This document shows, in pieces, positions 33,672 through 41,481 of a stretch of 64,000 nt of DNA; positions within the stretch are counted from its first letter, which is position 1, and each line of letters opens with the position of its first letter. This DNA is from Euzebya tangerina (GTDB taxonomy: Bacteria > Actinomycetota > Nitriliruptoria > Euzebyales > Euzebyaceae): contig NZ_PPDK01000001.1 in NCBI RefSeq assembly GCF_003074135.1, forward strand, positions 806,001 through 870,000, read 5' to 3'. A model generated the notes under the pieces. It was not told where the DNA came from and did no database searches. It was given only the letters and a program-made list of their open reading frames with translations. The translations under genes and the position numbers were made by a program.

Positions 33672-34232
33672 TCATCGGGTCAGGTGTTGTCGCATCTGCT
33701 GGACCTCACGTGTCTGCATCTCGACCATCGACTCGCTGAGTTCGATCATGGTCGAGGACTGACCTTGCGCCGCGGCCTGGCGAGCCATGCCGGTACCGTG
33801 CTCATGGTGGAGGATCATCTGTTCCAAGAACGCCGTCTCCACCTCCGTCGCCGTCGCCTCGCGGATCGCTGCGGGGTCAAACGCCATCCCCGCTGTCTCC
33901 TGGACGGTCTGCTCCTGCCGTGCTGCGAGCCACTGGTTCATCGTGGCGTTCTCTGCACGTTGCGCCTCGTCGATGGCCGCGGCGATCTCCCGTATCTCGG
34001 GGTCGACCCCGTCGGTCTCCAGGAGCACCTGTGCCATCGCGATCGCGTCAGCGTGGTGAGGGATCATCATCTGCGCAAAGCCCACATCGACCTGGTTGTA
34101 CGCAGACAACGCCTCTGTTGCATACGGGGAAGGGTCGGCGACGGTCTGGGGTGTCGAGCAGCCGGCGATCAGCACCAGCCAAAGGCAGGACATGGCGACG
34201 CGACGAGCGGGTCGGGTGAATCGGATCTCCAT
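33672..34232 (-). CDS. DUF305 lipoprotein
   Basis: A 186-residue lipoprotein (signal CLWLVLIAGC) with a complete DUF305 domain: FAQMMIPHHADAIAMAQ and FLEQMILHHEHGTGMARQA carry the two HH motifs. Met-rich helices support copper binding. It starts at ATG 34232, nine bases downstream of CsoR-type operator B, without a ribosome-binding site. Probably a surface copper-binding protein induced by copper. Confidence 0.9.
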   Translation of the reverse strand: MEIRFTRPARRVAMSCLWLVLIAGCSTPQTVADPSPYATEALSAYNQVDVGFAQMMIPHHADAIAMAQVLLETDGVDPEIREIAAAIDEAQRAENATMNQWLAARQEQTVQETAGMAFDPAAIREATATEVETAFLEQMILHHEHGTGMARQAAAQGQSSTMIELSESMVEMQTREVQQMRQHLTR

Positions 34233-34241
34233 CCTAGTAGG

Positions 34242-34258
34242 GTACTGCGGGGGAGTAC
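34242..34258. promoter_or_regulatory. CsoR/RcnR-type operator B (DUF305 lipoprotein / hydrolase)
   Basis: GTACTGCGGGGGAGTAC: perfect 5-bp arms around GCGGGGG. It lies between the leftward DUF305 lipoprotein and the rightward hydrolase, nine bases from the lipoprotein ATG. Confidence 0.7.
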
Positions 34259-34309
34259 ATACGGCCTATCCGCCCGATGTCCGTTCGCACGATGGGTAAG
34301 GAGACCACG

Positions 34310-34348
34310 ATGACTACCGGTGACGTGTGCGTACCCCCGTCCGGCTGA
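34310..34348 (+). other. Short ORF with strong ribosome site overlapping the hydrolase start
   Basis: ATG 34310 is preceded by AAGGAG and encodes MTTGDVCVPPSG before a stop. Its end overlaps the hydrolase frame. One additional C in the CCCCC run at 34334-34338 would fuse it to the hydrolase (MTTGDVCVPPVRLILGG). Either a leader peptide or the true hydrolase start obscured by a one-base deletion. Confidence 0.45.
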
Positions 34349-35265
34349 TCCTCGGCGGGTTGGGCCTGACCGCGATGTGGCAGCTCATCCACCGCCTGTC
34401 GGCGTCGGTCCGCAGCTGGGAGCCAGCTGACCGTGACCCGGTGTTGGGCGGTCCGTTGGCAGCCAGCGCCACACCCTTGGACGCCGACGGGCCCCTCGTG
34501 GTGCTGCTGCACGGCATCACCGCGTCGGGGGGCAGCTTCGGCGCTGCCTACGACGACCTCTCCGTCCCTGTCGTGGTGCCTGATCTACTCGGTTTTGGCG
34601 GGTCGATGTTCGTGCAGCGTGCCGACTACACCGCAAAGGAGCACGTCCAGGCGGTCATCGACACACTCCGCGGACTGGGTGTGGCAGAGCGGCCACTGTT
34701 GTTGGTCGGTCACTCCATGGGGGCCGTCCTGGCGCTGAAGGTGGCGGCCGTCCTTGCCAACCCCGTGGGGGTCGTGGCCATGTCAGCGCCGCTGTATGAC
34801 TCAGAGGAGGAGGGCCTGGCCTACATCGGCGAGGCCGACCCGCTGGCCCGTCTGATCGCAACAGGTGTCGTCGCAGAGCGTCTGTGTCGATGGATGTGTG
34901 AGCACCGAGCCCTGGCTCGCACGATTTGGCCGCTGCTGGCTCCCAAGTGGCCCCGAGCAATCGCGGCCGACGGTGTCCTCCATACCTGGCCGGCCTACCG
35001 GGGTAGTCTGCAATCCTTGGTGCTGGACAGCCGCTACGCAGACGCGCTGGCCACGCTGGCGGCCCGGGCTGTCCCGGTCGTGTTGGTCAACGGGGACCAG
35101 GACGGGGTGCCGGTGCCCGGTCGAACCGATGCACTGACTGGCCTGTCCCCGGTGGTTGGTTCCGAGGTCGTCTCGGGAGCCGACCACGGCCTGCCCGTCT
35201 CACACCCTCACGCCTGCGTCGCCATCATCGAGCGGGCCCTGCAGCGGCTGCCCGACCAGAGTTAG
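34327..35265 (+). CDS. Alpha/beta hydrolase
   Basis: A 312-residue alpha/beta-hydrolase from GTG 34327 (or from 34310 if a base is missing, see the short ORF). VVLLHGITASGGSFG is the oxyanion loop, LLVGHSMGAVLALK holds the nucleophile Ser (GHSMG), a catalytic Asp lies near LVNGDQDGVPVPG and the catalytic His in SGADHGLPVSHPH. The N-terminal segment RLILGGLGLTAMW could be a weak membrane anchor. Substrate unknown. The stop overlaps that of convergent csoR by 4 bases. It may be copper-induced from operator B. Confidence 0.82.
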   Translation: MRTPVRLILGGLGLTAMWQLIHRLSASVRSWEPADRDPVLGGPLAASATPLDADGPLVVLLHGITASGGSFGAAYDDLSVPVVVPDLLGFGGSMFVQRADYTAKEHVQAVIDTLRGLGVAERPLLLVGHSMGAVLALKVAAVLANPVGVVAMSAPLYDSEEEGLAYIGEADPLARLIATGVVAERLCRWMCEHRALARTIWPLLAPKWPRAIAADGVLHTWPAYRGSLQSLVLDSRYADALATLAARAVPVVLVNGDQDGVPVPGRTDALTGLSPVVGSEVVSGADHGLPVSHPHACVAIIERALQRLPDQS

Positions 35266-35549
35266 TTGGCGCGGATGAGTCGGCTGATCGCAGCCGTGGC
35301 CTCCGCGACCAACTCCTCCACCTCCGCTGGGTCGTCCCTGGTGACCGCGCCGGTGACACAGTGACCCAGGTGGTCATTGAGCAGGCCGATCGCCACCTTC
35401 TGCAGTGCCCCGTCTATCGCGGCGATCTGCTGAAGAATGTCAATGCAGTAGATGTCCTCGTCCACCATCCGCTGCAACCCGCGGACCTGGCCCTCGATAC
35501 GTGACAGCCGCCCTTTGTACTCCTGCTTGTTCTCGGTATAGCCATACAT
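35262..35549 (-). CDS. csoR: Copper-sensing repressor CsoR
   Basis: A 95-residue all-helical repressor of the CsoR/RcnR family. RLSRIEGQVRGLQRMVDEDIYCIDILQQI contains the DNA-contacting Arg-rich helix and Cys35; LLNDHLGHCVTGAV supplies His60 and Cys64. This Cys-His-Cys set matches the Cu(I) site of CsoR (Cys36, His61, Cys65 in Mycobacterium), whereas nickel-type RcnR has a different ligand set. Four putative operators at 30763, 34242, 35652 and 37626 outline its regulon, including its own promoter about 100 bases upstream. Confidence 0.93.
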   Translation of the reverse strand: MYGYTENKQEYKGRLSRIEGQVRGLQRMVDEDIYCIDILQQIAAIDGALQKVAIGLLNDHLGHCVTGAVTRDDPAEVEELVAEATAAISRLIRAN

Positions 35550-35651
35550 CAGGCATCGTCCACATCACGTCACGGCCAACAGCGTCTCCCCCGAGTCTAC
35601 CGACCCGCCCGACGAGCAGGTGCGGGTGAGGGGATGTCAGGTCCGTGGAGG

Positions 35652-35668
35652 ATACTGGCGGGGGGTAC
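35652..35668. promoter_or_regulatory. CsoR/RcnR-type operator C (csoR and His-rich protein/copCD)
   Basis: ATACTGGCGGGGGGTAC: one mismatch to the RTACT-N7-AGTAY pattern. It lies between csoR (leftward) and the rightward His-rich protein gene, whose GTG is 24 bases away. Confidence 0.55.
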
Positions 35669-35691
35669 CACACGGTCCTACACTCCTGCGG

Positions 35692-36045
35692 GTGAACGGC
35701 GGGATCGTGGTCATCGTCACCGCAGCACTCGTCGTGCTGCAGGGACTTGGCCTGCTGGTCAATCATGACCACCCGCCGGACCTCGCGGGCCACCAGCACC
35801 AGTACGTCGGCCATGGCGATGACCATGTCGGGCACGCTGGTGACGCTACTGCGTCTGGCGAGCACGGTGACGCGAGCGAATCCCTGCCCAACCAACGCGC
35901 CAGTATCACCACGGTGCTGGCGCTGGCTGCCGTTGTGGCCTATGGGGCGGTGGAGCGTCCCTTTCACGCGACGCGACCGTTTGGCGGGGGCGGCGTAGGC
36001 CAGCGGTCACGCTCACCCGGCGGAACCACCATCCTCCGCGTCTAG
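35692..36045 (+). CDS. Small His-rich membrane protein
   Basis: A 117-residue protein: an N-terminal membrane helix (GGIVVIVTAALVVLQGLGLLV), a His-rich loop (NHDHPPDLAGHQHQYVGHGDDHVGHAGD), a second hydrophobic segment (TTVLALAAVVAYGAV) and a basic tail. The His-rich loop suggests copper or other metal binding. GTG 35692 follows CsoR-type operator C closely and there is no clear ribosome site. It precedes the second CopC-CopD gene. No family recognised. Confidence 0.6.
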   Translation: MNGGIVVIVTAALVVLQGLGLLVNHDHPPDLAGHQHQYVGHGDDHVGHAGDATASGEHGDASESLPNQRASITTVLALAAVVAYGAVERPFHATRPFGGGGVGQRSRSPGGTTILRV

Positions 36046-36144
36046 ATCTGGCGGGCGCCCCCGCTCTGCCGCATGGCGGAGCGGCTGTGTGATGCGCCCG
36101 ACCTCGAACGCCAGATCTGCAACTGCGCCAGGAGGCTTCCTACC

Positions 36145-37605
36145 GTGACCCGACATCTTCCCGCCCTGCCCATTCCCATCCTGCTGACCCTGGTGGTGAT
36201 CGCCACCACCGGTCTGATGGCGGCCAGCCCAGCTGCGGCACACTCCGCGCTTGAGTCCGCAGATCCCATGCCCGATTCAACCGTCACCGGCGTGGTGGAT
36301 CGTCTCGAACTCCGGTTTGGCCAGCCCGTCGACGTCTTGGCCGACAGCGTCGCCCTCACGTCAGCCGACGGGCTCATCGCGTCGCAACCGACACCACAGT
36401 TGCAGCCCGACGGCGTCACCGTGCTGGCCGATCTCGCAGACCCGCTGTCGGCCGGCCAGTACTCCGTCCAGTGGCGAGTCATCGGCAACGACGGTCACCC
36501 CATCGAAGGTGCCTACGCCATCACCGTTGGCCTACCCGCCGAACCCGACTCCACGCAACCTTCAGGTTCCGAGGAGCCGACTGCAGCGGCAGTGCCCGCA
36601 GCAGCAGTGGCCGACACCAGCCCCGCTCCGCCAACCGACCAACCCAACGAGCTGGCCGCCATCGCCTCCCCTACGTCTGTCGACCTGGGCGTACCCATCA
36701 ATGATCAACAGGCTGAGACGACCAGGCAATCCGGTGCCGAGACCGTCCAGGACATCGGCCGCTGGGCGGTCTTCGTCGGCACGTTGGCCGTTGTCGGCGT
36801 GCTCATCTTCGGCCTGGCAGTCCACCCCGACGGGCTGGCAGACCGGCACGTGCTGAGCCGCCTGGTCATCGTGACCAGCGGACTGACCGCCACCGCCACG
36901 ACGATCCAGTTCGCCGCCCATGTCGCGGTCATCGCCGGCACCGGCGCCGCGGGGGTCCTCAGCGGTGATGCCTGGGGGATCGTGATCGGCAGCGGCATCT
37001 TCTGGGCCACACTCCTCCGCGCCGGCTCTGCCATGCTCATCGGCGGCATCGCCCAACACGAACGGTGGATGGACCGGACCACCCACAAGATCGCGGTGGG
37101 GCTTGGTGCCGTGGCACTCATCGGATCGTTTCAGTTCACGGGGCACACCGCCACCAGCACTCCGACGCTGATCGTTCGAGTGGCCGACGCGATCCACATC
37201 ACGGGAGGAGCTGTCTGGACCGGTGGGGTCCTGGCCCTCGCCGCTGTGATGGCTGCCCGCCGCCGACGCCACAGCCCAACCGCCCCGGTCGTCAGCCGAT
37301 TCTCCGTCGCAGCAACCGTGGCCGTGGCCACCGTTGCACTCGCCGGCGTCGCCCTTGCCGTCGTGGAGCTCGACAGCATCAGCTCGCTGTTCACCACAGG
37401 CTACGGCCAGCTGCTGCTCGGCAAGGTCGCCCTGGTCGGCATGCTCGGCGCCATCGGTGCACACAACCACCGCCAACTGGTTCCAGCCATCATCGCAGGA
37501 CACACGGAGGCACAAACACGCATGCAGCGCACCGTCGGCATCGAGTTGGTCCTGTTCGTGGCCGTTCTTGCCCTGACCGCCGTGCTCGTTCGGCTCTCCC
37601 CATGA
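36145..37605 (+). CDS. CopC-CopD fusion copper protein (second copy)
   Basis: A 486-residue protein from GTG 36145, which has a perfect AGGAGG nine bases upstream. Signal peptide ends at PAAAHSALE, giving the CopC His ligand at the mature N-terminus; the CopC domain (about 33-125) has WRVIGNDGHPIEGAYA. A linker rich in Pro, Ala and Thr precedes CopD (about 200-485, eight helices, with FTGHTATSTPTLIVRVADAIHITGGAVWTGG). It lacks the extra C-terminal domain of the copy at 27631. Likely role is periplasmic copper capture and import. Confidence 0.88.
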   Translation: MTRHLPALPIPILLTLVVIATTGLMAASPAAAHSALESADPMPDSTVTGVVDRLELRFGQPVDVLADSVALTSADGLIASQPTPQLQPDGVTVLADLADPLSAGQYSVQWRVIGNDGHPIEGAYAITVGLPAEPDSTQPSGSEEPTAAAVPAAAVADTSPAPPTDQPNELAAIASPTSVDLGVPINDQQAETTRQSGAETVQDIGRWAVFVGTLAVVGVLIFGLAVHPDGLADRHVLSRLVIVTSGLTATATTIQFAAHVAVIAGTGAAGVLSGDAWGIVIGSGIFWATLLRAGSAMLIGGIAQHERWMDRTTHKIAVGLGAVALIGSFQFTGHTATSTPTLIVRVADAIHITGGAVWTGGVLALAAVMAARRRRHSPTAPVVSRFSVAATVAVATVALAGVALAVVELDSISSLFTTGYGQLLLGKVALVGMLGAIGAHNHRQLVPAIIAGHTEAQTRMQRTVGIELVLFVAVLALTAVLVRLSP

Positions 37606-37625
37606 CCCGACAAGCCTCGAACTAT

Positions 37626-37642
37626 GTACTCTGGGGGAGTAT
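37626..37642. promoter_or_regulatory. CsoR/RcnR-type operator D (cytochrome c-cupredoxin operon)
   Basis: GTACTCTGGGGGAGTAT, with TACTC and GAGTA perfect arms. Its last two bases are the first two of the cytochrome c ATG at 37641, so regulation of a leaderless transcript is implied. Confidence 0.65.
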
Positions 37643-38021
37643 GCGCCGACTGCTGGTACTGCTGGCCACAACGGTGGCTCTGACGGCCTGCGCCACCGAA
37701 ACGCCTCCGGCCGCCAATCCGGTCCTTGACGGCAGCGGCGACGTCGCAGCCGGAGCAGAGCTGTTCACCGCGCACTGCGCGCAGTGTCACGGCCCCGACG
37801 CCGGCGGCTCCGACAACGGACCGTCATTCCTGAGCGACATCTACATCCCCTCCCATCACGCCGACGGCGCCTTCCTCCTCGCCGTCCGAAACGGCGTCCA
37901 GCCACACCACTGGGACTTCGGGCCGATGCCCCCACAGCCCGGACTGTCCGACCAGGACGTCGCCGACATCGTCGCCTGGGTCCGCCAACAACAGCGAACC
38001 GCTGGCCTGATCGAGCAGTGA
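37641..38021 (+). CDS. Class I cytochrome c lipoprotein
   Basis: A 126-residue lipoprotein (signal MRRLLVLLATTVALTAC) with a single cytochrome c domain. The haem site is FTAHCAQCHGPDAGG (CxxCH) and the axial Met is in FGPMPPQPGLSDQDV. It has extra His residues (PSHHADGAF, PHHWDFG). It would be matured by the Ccm system at 10.8-17.1 kb and could pass electrons to the caa3 oxidase. An in-frame ATG at 37602 overlaps the copCD stop, but operator D at 37626-37642 favours 37641. Confidence 0.88.
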   Translation: MRRLLVLLATTVALTACATETPPAANPVLDGSGDVAAGAELFTAHCAQCHGPDAGGSDNGPSFLSDIYIPSHHADGAFLLAVRNGVQPHHWDFGPMPPQPGLSDQDVADIVAWVRQQQRTAGLIEQ

Positions 38022-38377
38022 AATGGAAAACCAGAATGGTGCTCGCTGTGCTGTTGTCGGCCACAGCCACTGGCTGTGCACCGCCCAACGCGCCCACCGA
38101 CACGCTCACCATGACCGACTTCGCCTACGACCCCCAACCAGTCGTCATCCCAGCCGACACCCCTGGCTACCCCCTCCAACTCATCAATGACGGCACCGCA
38201 CCCCACGACTTCAGCGTTGAAGGACTCCCCAACGACATCCGCATCCACCTCGCCATACTCCCAGGCGACCAAACCCCCTACCCACTCCCCGCCATCCCAC
38301 CCGGCGAGTACACCCTCTACTGCGGCGTCGTCGGCCATCGAGAAGCCGGCATGGAAACCCTCCTCGTCGCTCGATGA
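38018..38377 (+). CDS. Cupredoxin lipoprotein
   Basis: A 119-residue protein translated from GTG 38018, which overlaps the cytochrome c stop (GTGA); ATG 38036 is an alternative. Lipoprotein signal MVLAVLLSATATGC, then one type I copper domain with His in APHDFSVEG and Cys-His-Met in LYCGVVGHREAGMETLL. Together with the cytochrome it forms a two-gene redox unit under the CsoR-type operator D. Its last 180 bases are duplicated at 3161-3340. Confidence 0.9.
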   Translation: MKWKTRMVLAVLLSATATGCAPPNAPTDTLTMTDFAYDPQPVVIPADTPGYPLQLINDGTAPHDFSVEGLPNDIRIHLAILPGDQTPYPLPAIPPGEYTLYCGVVGHREAGMETLLVAR

Positions 38378-38652
38378 ACAGGTTCTGGACCTCACCGGTG
38401 TTGACGATCACCGGGATGCTCAACCGCGTCGTCCACAACAACTTGTCGCAGACCACAGCGCGTCATGCCCAGCACCAAGCTCTTCAACAATCTCTCGGCG
38501 CGACACTCACTTCTCCAAGGGGTATACGCACCCAACGCAGGGCCACTACTCCGCCGAACGTCATCACGTCCGCGGGCGGTTCCTCGCCCTGGATCCGACC
38601 CGGGCATGCCAGGTGGCTGAACCAGCGTTCTCGGAGGTGACACGCCACTCAA

Positions 38653-39927
38653 GTGCTCGGCGGAGATGCCGATGAGCCCAGCGTGGCACATCTTCAACGC
38701 CGCCCATGGCGACACGTACTGACGACAACGCTCGTCTTCGGCGTCCTGGCGCTTCCTACCCCCGGCGTCGCCCAGCAGGCCCAGCCTGCGGTCGGGGACG
38801 AGGGCGTCGAGCAAGTGGCTCCTGCGGATCTGACCGCTGAGGAACTCGGCCGGATCGGGCAGGCCGAGGCGCTTCTCGAGCAGTCGATGGCCCAACGGGA
38901 AGCGATCACCCAGCGACTCGACGATCTAGCCCGCGACTTCGAGTCTGCGCGAGCTCACTCCGAACGCTTGTCAGGCGAACTTGCGGGTGCCGACGGCCTC
39001 ATCGAGCAGGCAGAATCCGAAGCGCAAGCCGCGGTCCGTGCTCAGGCGGACCAAATTCGTTCCGCCTACATGCAGCCGGGCCTGGACCTTGCACGGGTCT
39101 CTGGCGCATTCCTGCTGGCACCCGATGCCAGCAGCGCACTCCACTCCAGTGCGGTCATGCAACGCGTCGCAGCCAACCGCGGAGGCATTGCCGAGGCGCT
39201 GGTTCGCCAAGGTCAACAGGTCGTGACTGACGTGAGCACTGCTCGTGGGATCGCCAACGGGACTGCTGCTGCCATGGCCGATCTCGAGAATCTATCCGAC
39301 ACGTTCAACGAGGCGCTCGACACGGCGACCAACGAGGTCGCGCAAGCTGAGAGCCTCCTCGCTGCAGCCCAGGCGGATGCACAAGCCGCAGCCGAAGCCC
39401 GGGTGGCTGCGGCCGATGCTGCGACCGCATCCGCACAGCTCGCGGCCTCGGACGGCGTCGGCAGTTCGGCACTCATCGGTGTGACCGGAACCTCACCCGT
39501 TCGACAGGCGACTGTCAACGGCGGCACGCAGGCCATGACATGTCCGCTGGGTCAACCAAACGGCTTCATCGACTCCTGGGGCTTCCCCCGTTCCGGCGGC
39601 CGCAGTCATCAAGGGGCAGACATGTTCGCGGCTCGTGGCGTGCCGCAGTACGCAATCGCAGACGGCGTCGTGGGACGGGTCAGCAACGGGGGTCTTGGTG
39701 GTGTGGCCCTGCGAATCATCGACGATCTCGGAAACCGCTACTACTACGCCCACCTGTCGGCCGCATACGTGTCAGAGGGACAGCGCATATCAGTCGGGCA
39801 GTTGGTGGGCGCCACCGGCAACAGCGGCAACGCTCGTTCCACACCACCTCATCTGCACTTCCAGTTCCACCCTGGCGGCGGCAGTCCAGTGAATCCGTTC
39901 CCCTTGGTCTCGGGGCTCTGTCGGTAG
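38653..39927 (+). CDS. Secreted coiled-coil M23 peptidoglycan endopeptidase
   Basis: A protein of up to 424 residues: signal peptide (VLTTTLVFGVLALPTPGVAQQ), a coiled-coil region (about 60-265) and a C-terminal M23 domain. Zinc ligands appear in RSHQGADMFAA (HxxxD) and PPHLHFQFHPG (HxH), so it should be active. The start is uncertain: GTG 38653 or GTG 38683, the latter giving a cleaner signal peptide. Same architecture as the protein at 8356. The 275 bases before it have no recognisable gene. Confidence 0.82.
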   Translation: MLGGDADEPSVAHLQRRPWRHVLTTTLVFGVLALPTPGVAQQAQPAVGDEGVEQVAPADLTAEELGRIGQAEALLEQSMAQREAITQRLDDLARDFESARAHSERLSGELAGADGLIEQAESEAQAAVRAQADQIRSAYMQPGLDLARVSGAFLLAPDASSALHSSAVMQRVAANRGGIAEALVRQGQQVVTDVSTARGIANGTAAAMADLENLSDTFNEALDTATNEVAQAESLLAAAQADAQAAAEARVAAADAATASAQLAASDGVGSSALIGVTGTSPVRQATVNGGTQAMTCPLGQPNGFIDSWGFPRSGGRSHQGADMFAARGVPQYAIADGVVGRVSNGGLGGVALRIIDDLGNRYYYAHLSAAYVSEGQRISVGQLVGATGNSGNARSTPPHLHFQFHPGGGSPVNPFPLVSGLCR

Positions 39928-40290
39928 GCTGCGGTGCCGGATGAGCAATTCAGAGTCCCTTCGGGCACCGCGTTCGACCAAGTCGTCGCTGACCACTAAC
40001 GCGACGACCTCCCCGCCCTGATCACCGCGCATCTTCGCGTGGTTTGGGAAGAGGGGGACAGCATGTCCATCGGGCAGTTGCGATCTGGGTGGGCCTGCCG
40101 GTCCCTCGGGTCAAGAGCACAGTTCCTCGTGTTCTGACGCGGTGGTGTTGTACCGACGCTCGTCCTCAACCGGCTGCGTGCACACCTGACAGGGTGCTTG
40201 AAACTTCGGAGTCTCAGAGGCCTGACGGCTGCCCTTGACGTTCAACCTCGGCAGCAGGTCTACCCGTCAGAGAGGGGCGGCGCACACACC
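39928..40290. other. Intergenic stretch upstream of ctaC
   Basis: About 360 bases with no supported gene; short open frames here lack coherent domains. The only structured element is the operator just downstream at 40291. Confidence 0.5.
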
Positions 40291-40308
40291 CACTACAATC
40301 CTGTAGTA
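40291..40308. promoter_or_regulatory. Putative BlaI-family operator upstream of ctaC
   Basis: CACTACAATCCTGTAGTA: ACTACA and TGTAGT form a perfect dyad around ATCC, and it fits TACTAC-N6-GTAGTA with one mismatch. It ends nine bases before the ctaC ATG at 40318, the same spacing as the site before the M23 peptidase at 9828. Confidence 0.55.
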
Positions 40309-40317
40309 TTTGCACCA

Positions 40318-41478
40318 ATGCCCCACAACCCCACTCGATGGGCCCGTCCAGTAGCCGCAGTTTGTGGCCTCATCGTGCTCGCGGCTGGCTGCTCTAGGGA
40401 TTTCGACGGCAGCCCCAGCAGTGCGATCCCCGGGCCTGATCCGGGACGCGAGTTGCCCGCCGACGCGCTGCAGCCGTTCGGGCCGGTCGCGGAAGCTCAG
40501 GACGCGCTGTGGGATCTGGCCTACCCGATCGCCATCGGGGTGTTCGTCCTCGTCTTCGCCGGTCTGGCCTACATCCTGGTCCGATTCCGGGACAAGGGGC
40601 AGGAGGAGCTGCCGGTCCAGACACACGGCAACACCCGCCTGGAGATCGTCTGGACCATCATCCCGGCGCTGATCCTGGTCGTGATCGCCATCCCGACCGT
40701 GCAGACCATCTTCGACCTGGCCCGCGAGCCCGACCCTGACTCGCTGATCATCGACGTTGTCGGCAAGCAGTACTGGTGGGAGTTCCGCTACGAGGAGGCC
40801 GGCATCTGGACGGCGTCGGAGCTGCACATCCCGACCGGGCGGGACATCTACATCCGCCTCGACGGCTCCGAGCCGGGCAACACCACCGTGTACGGGCAGC
40901 CACCCGTGATGCACTCTTTCTGGGTCCCCTCGCTAGCCGGCAAGCGAGACTACGTGCCCGGCGCCATCCGTGAGATGCGCATCCAGGCCGACGAGCCCGG
41001 CGTGTACCCGGGCAACTGTGCGGAGTTCTGCGGTTTGTCGCACGCCAACATGCGCTTCACCGTGATCGCCCACTCCCCTGAGGACTACGAGGCCTGGGTG
41101 GCTTCGCAGCAGGAGCCGGCACTGCTGGCACAGGACGAGCTGGTCCAGCAGGGTCAGGAGCTGTTCGTGAGCGGGGCCTGCATCGGGTGTCACAACATCA
41201 CGGGTCATCCTGACGTGGATCCTGATGCACCCTCGCGTGTCGGGCCGGACCTGACCCACTTCGCGGCCCGCGAGGCATTCGCCGGGTACATCTTCGATTC
41301 GCCGTTCGGCGAGCAGGTCGAAGACCCCGACCAGGCCATGGAGAACCTCCGTGCGTGGATCCGCAACTCCTCCGCCATCAAGCCGGGCTCCCACATGCCC
41401 GCCACCCAAGTCGACGGTGCCCCGGTCGACGGAGAACAGCTCGACGCCATCATCGCCTACCTCGCAACGCTGGAGTAG
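40318..41478 (+). CDS. ctaC: Cytochrome c oxidase subunit II with fused cytochrome c domain (caa3 type)
   Basis: A 386-residue lipoprotein (LIVLAAGC) with two membrane helices (about 60-85 and 105-125) and a CuA cupredoxin domain. The CuA ligands are in VMHSFWVP, GNCAEFCGLSHANM. A C-terminal cytochrome c domain (about 280-386) carries GACIGCHNITG and the axial Met in PGSHMPATQ. The fused haem domain defines caa3-type oxidases and needs the Ccm machinery. ATG 40318 lies nine bases after the BlaI-type operator, with no ribosome site. Confidence 0.95.
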   Translation: MPHNPTRWARPVAAVCGLIVLAAGCSRDFDGSPSSAIPGPDPGRELPADALQPFGPVAEAQDALWDLAYPIAIGVFVLVFAGLAYILVRFRDKGQEELPVQTHGNTRLEIVWTIIPALILVVIAIPTVQTIFDLAREPDPDSLIIDVVGKQYWWEFRYEEAGIWTASELHIPTGRDIYIRLDGSEPGNTTVYGQPPVMHSFWVPSLAGKRDYVPGAIREMRIQADEPGVYPGNCAEFCGLSHANMRFTVIAHSPEDYEAWVASQQEPALLAQDELVQQGQELFVSGACIGCHNITGHPDVDPDAPSRVGPDLTHFAAREAFAGYIFDSPFGEQVEDPDQAMENLRAWIRNSSAIKPGSHMPATQVDGAPVDGEQLDAIIAYLATLE

Positions 41479-41481
41479 CTC

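Noticed and set aside
38378-38652. Possible transposase or gene remnant after the cupredoxin gene
   Set aside because: Short frames on both strands show no recognisable motif, and the sequence does not continue the repeat found at 3161.
40044-40238. 64-residue open frame upstream of ctaC
   Set aside because: No ribosome site, no homology, composition like neighbouring non-coding DNA.
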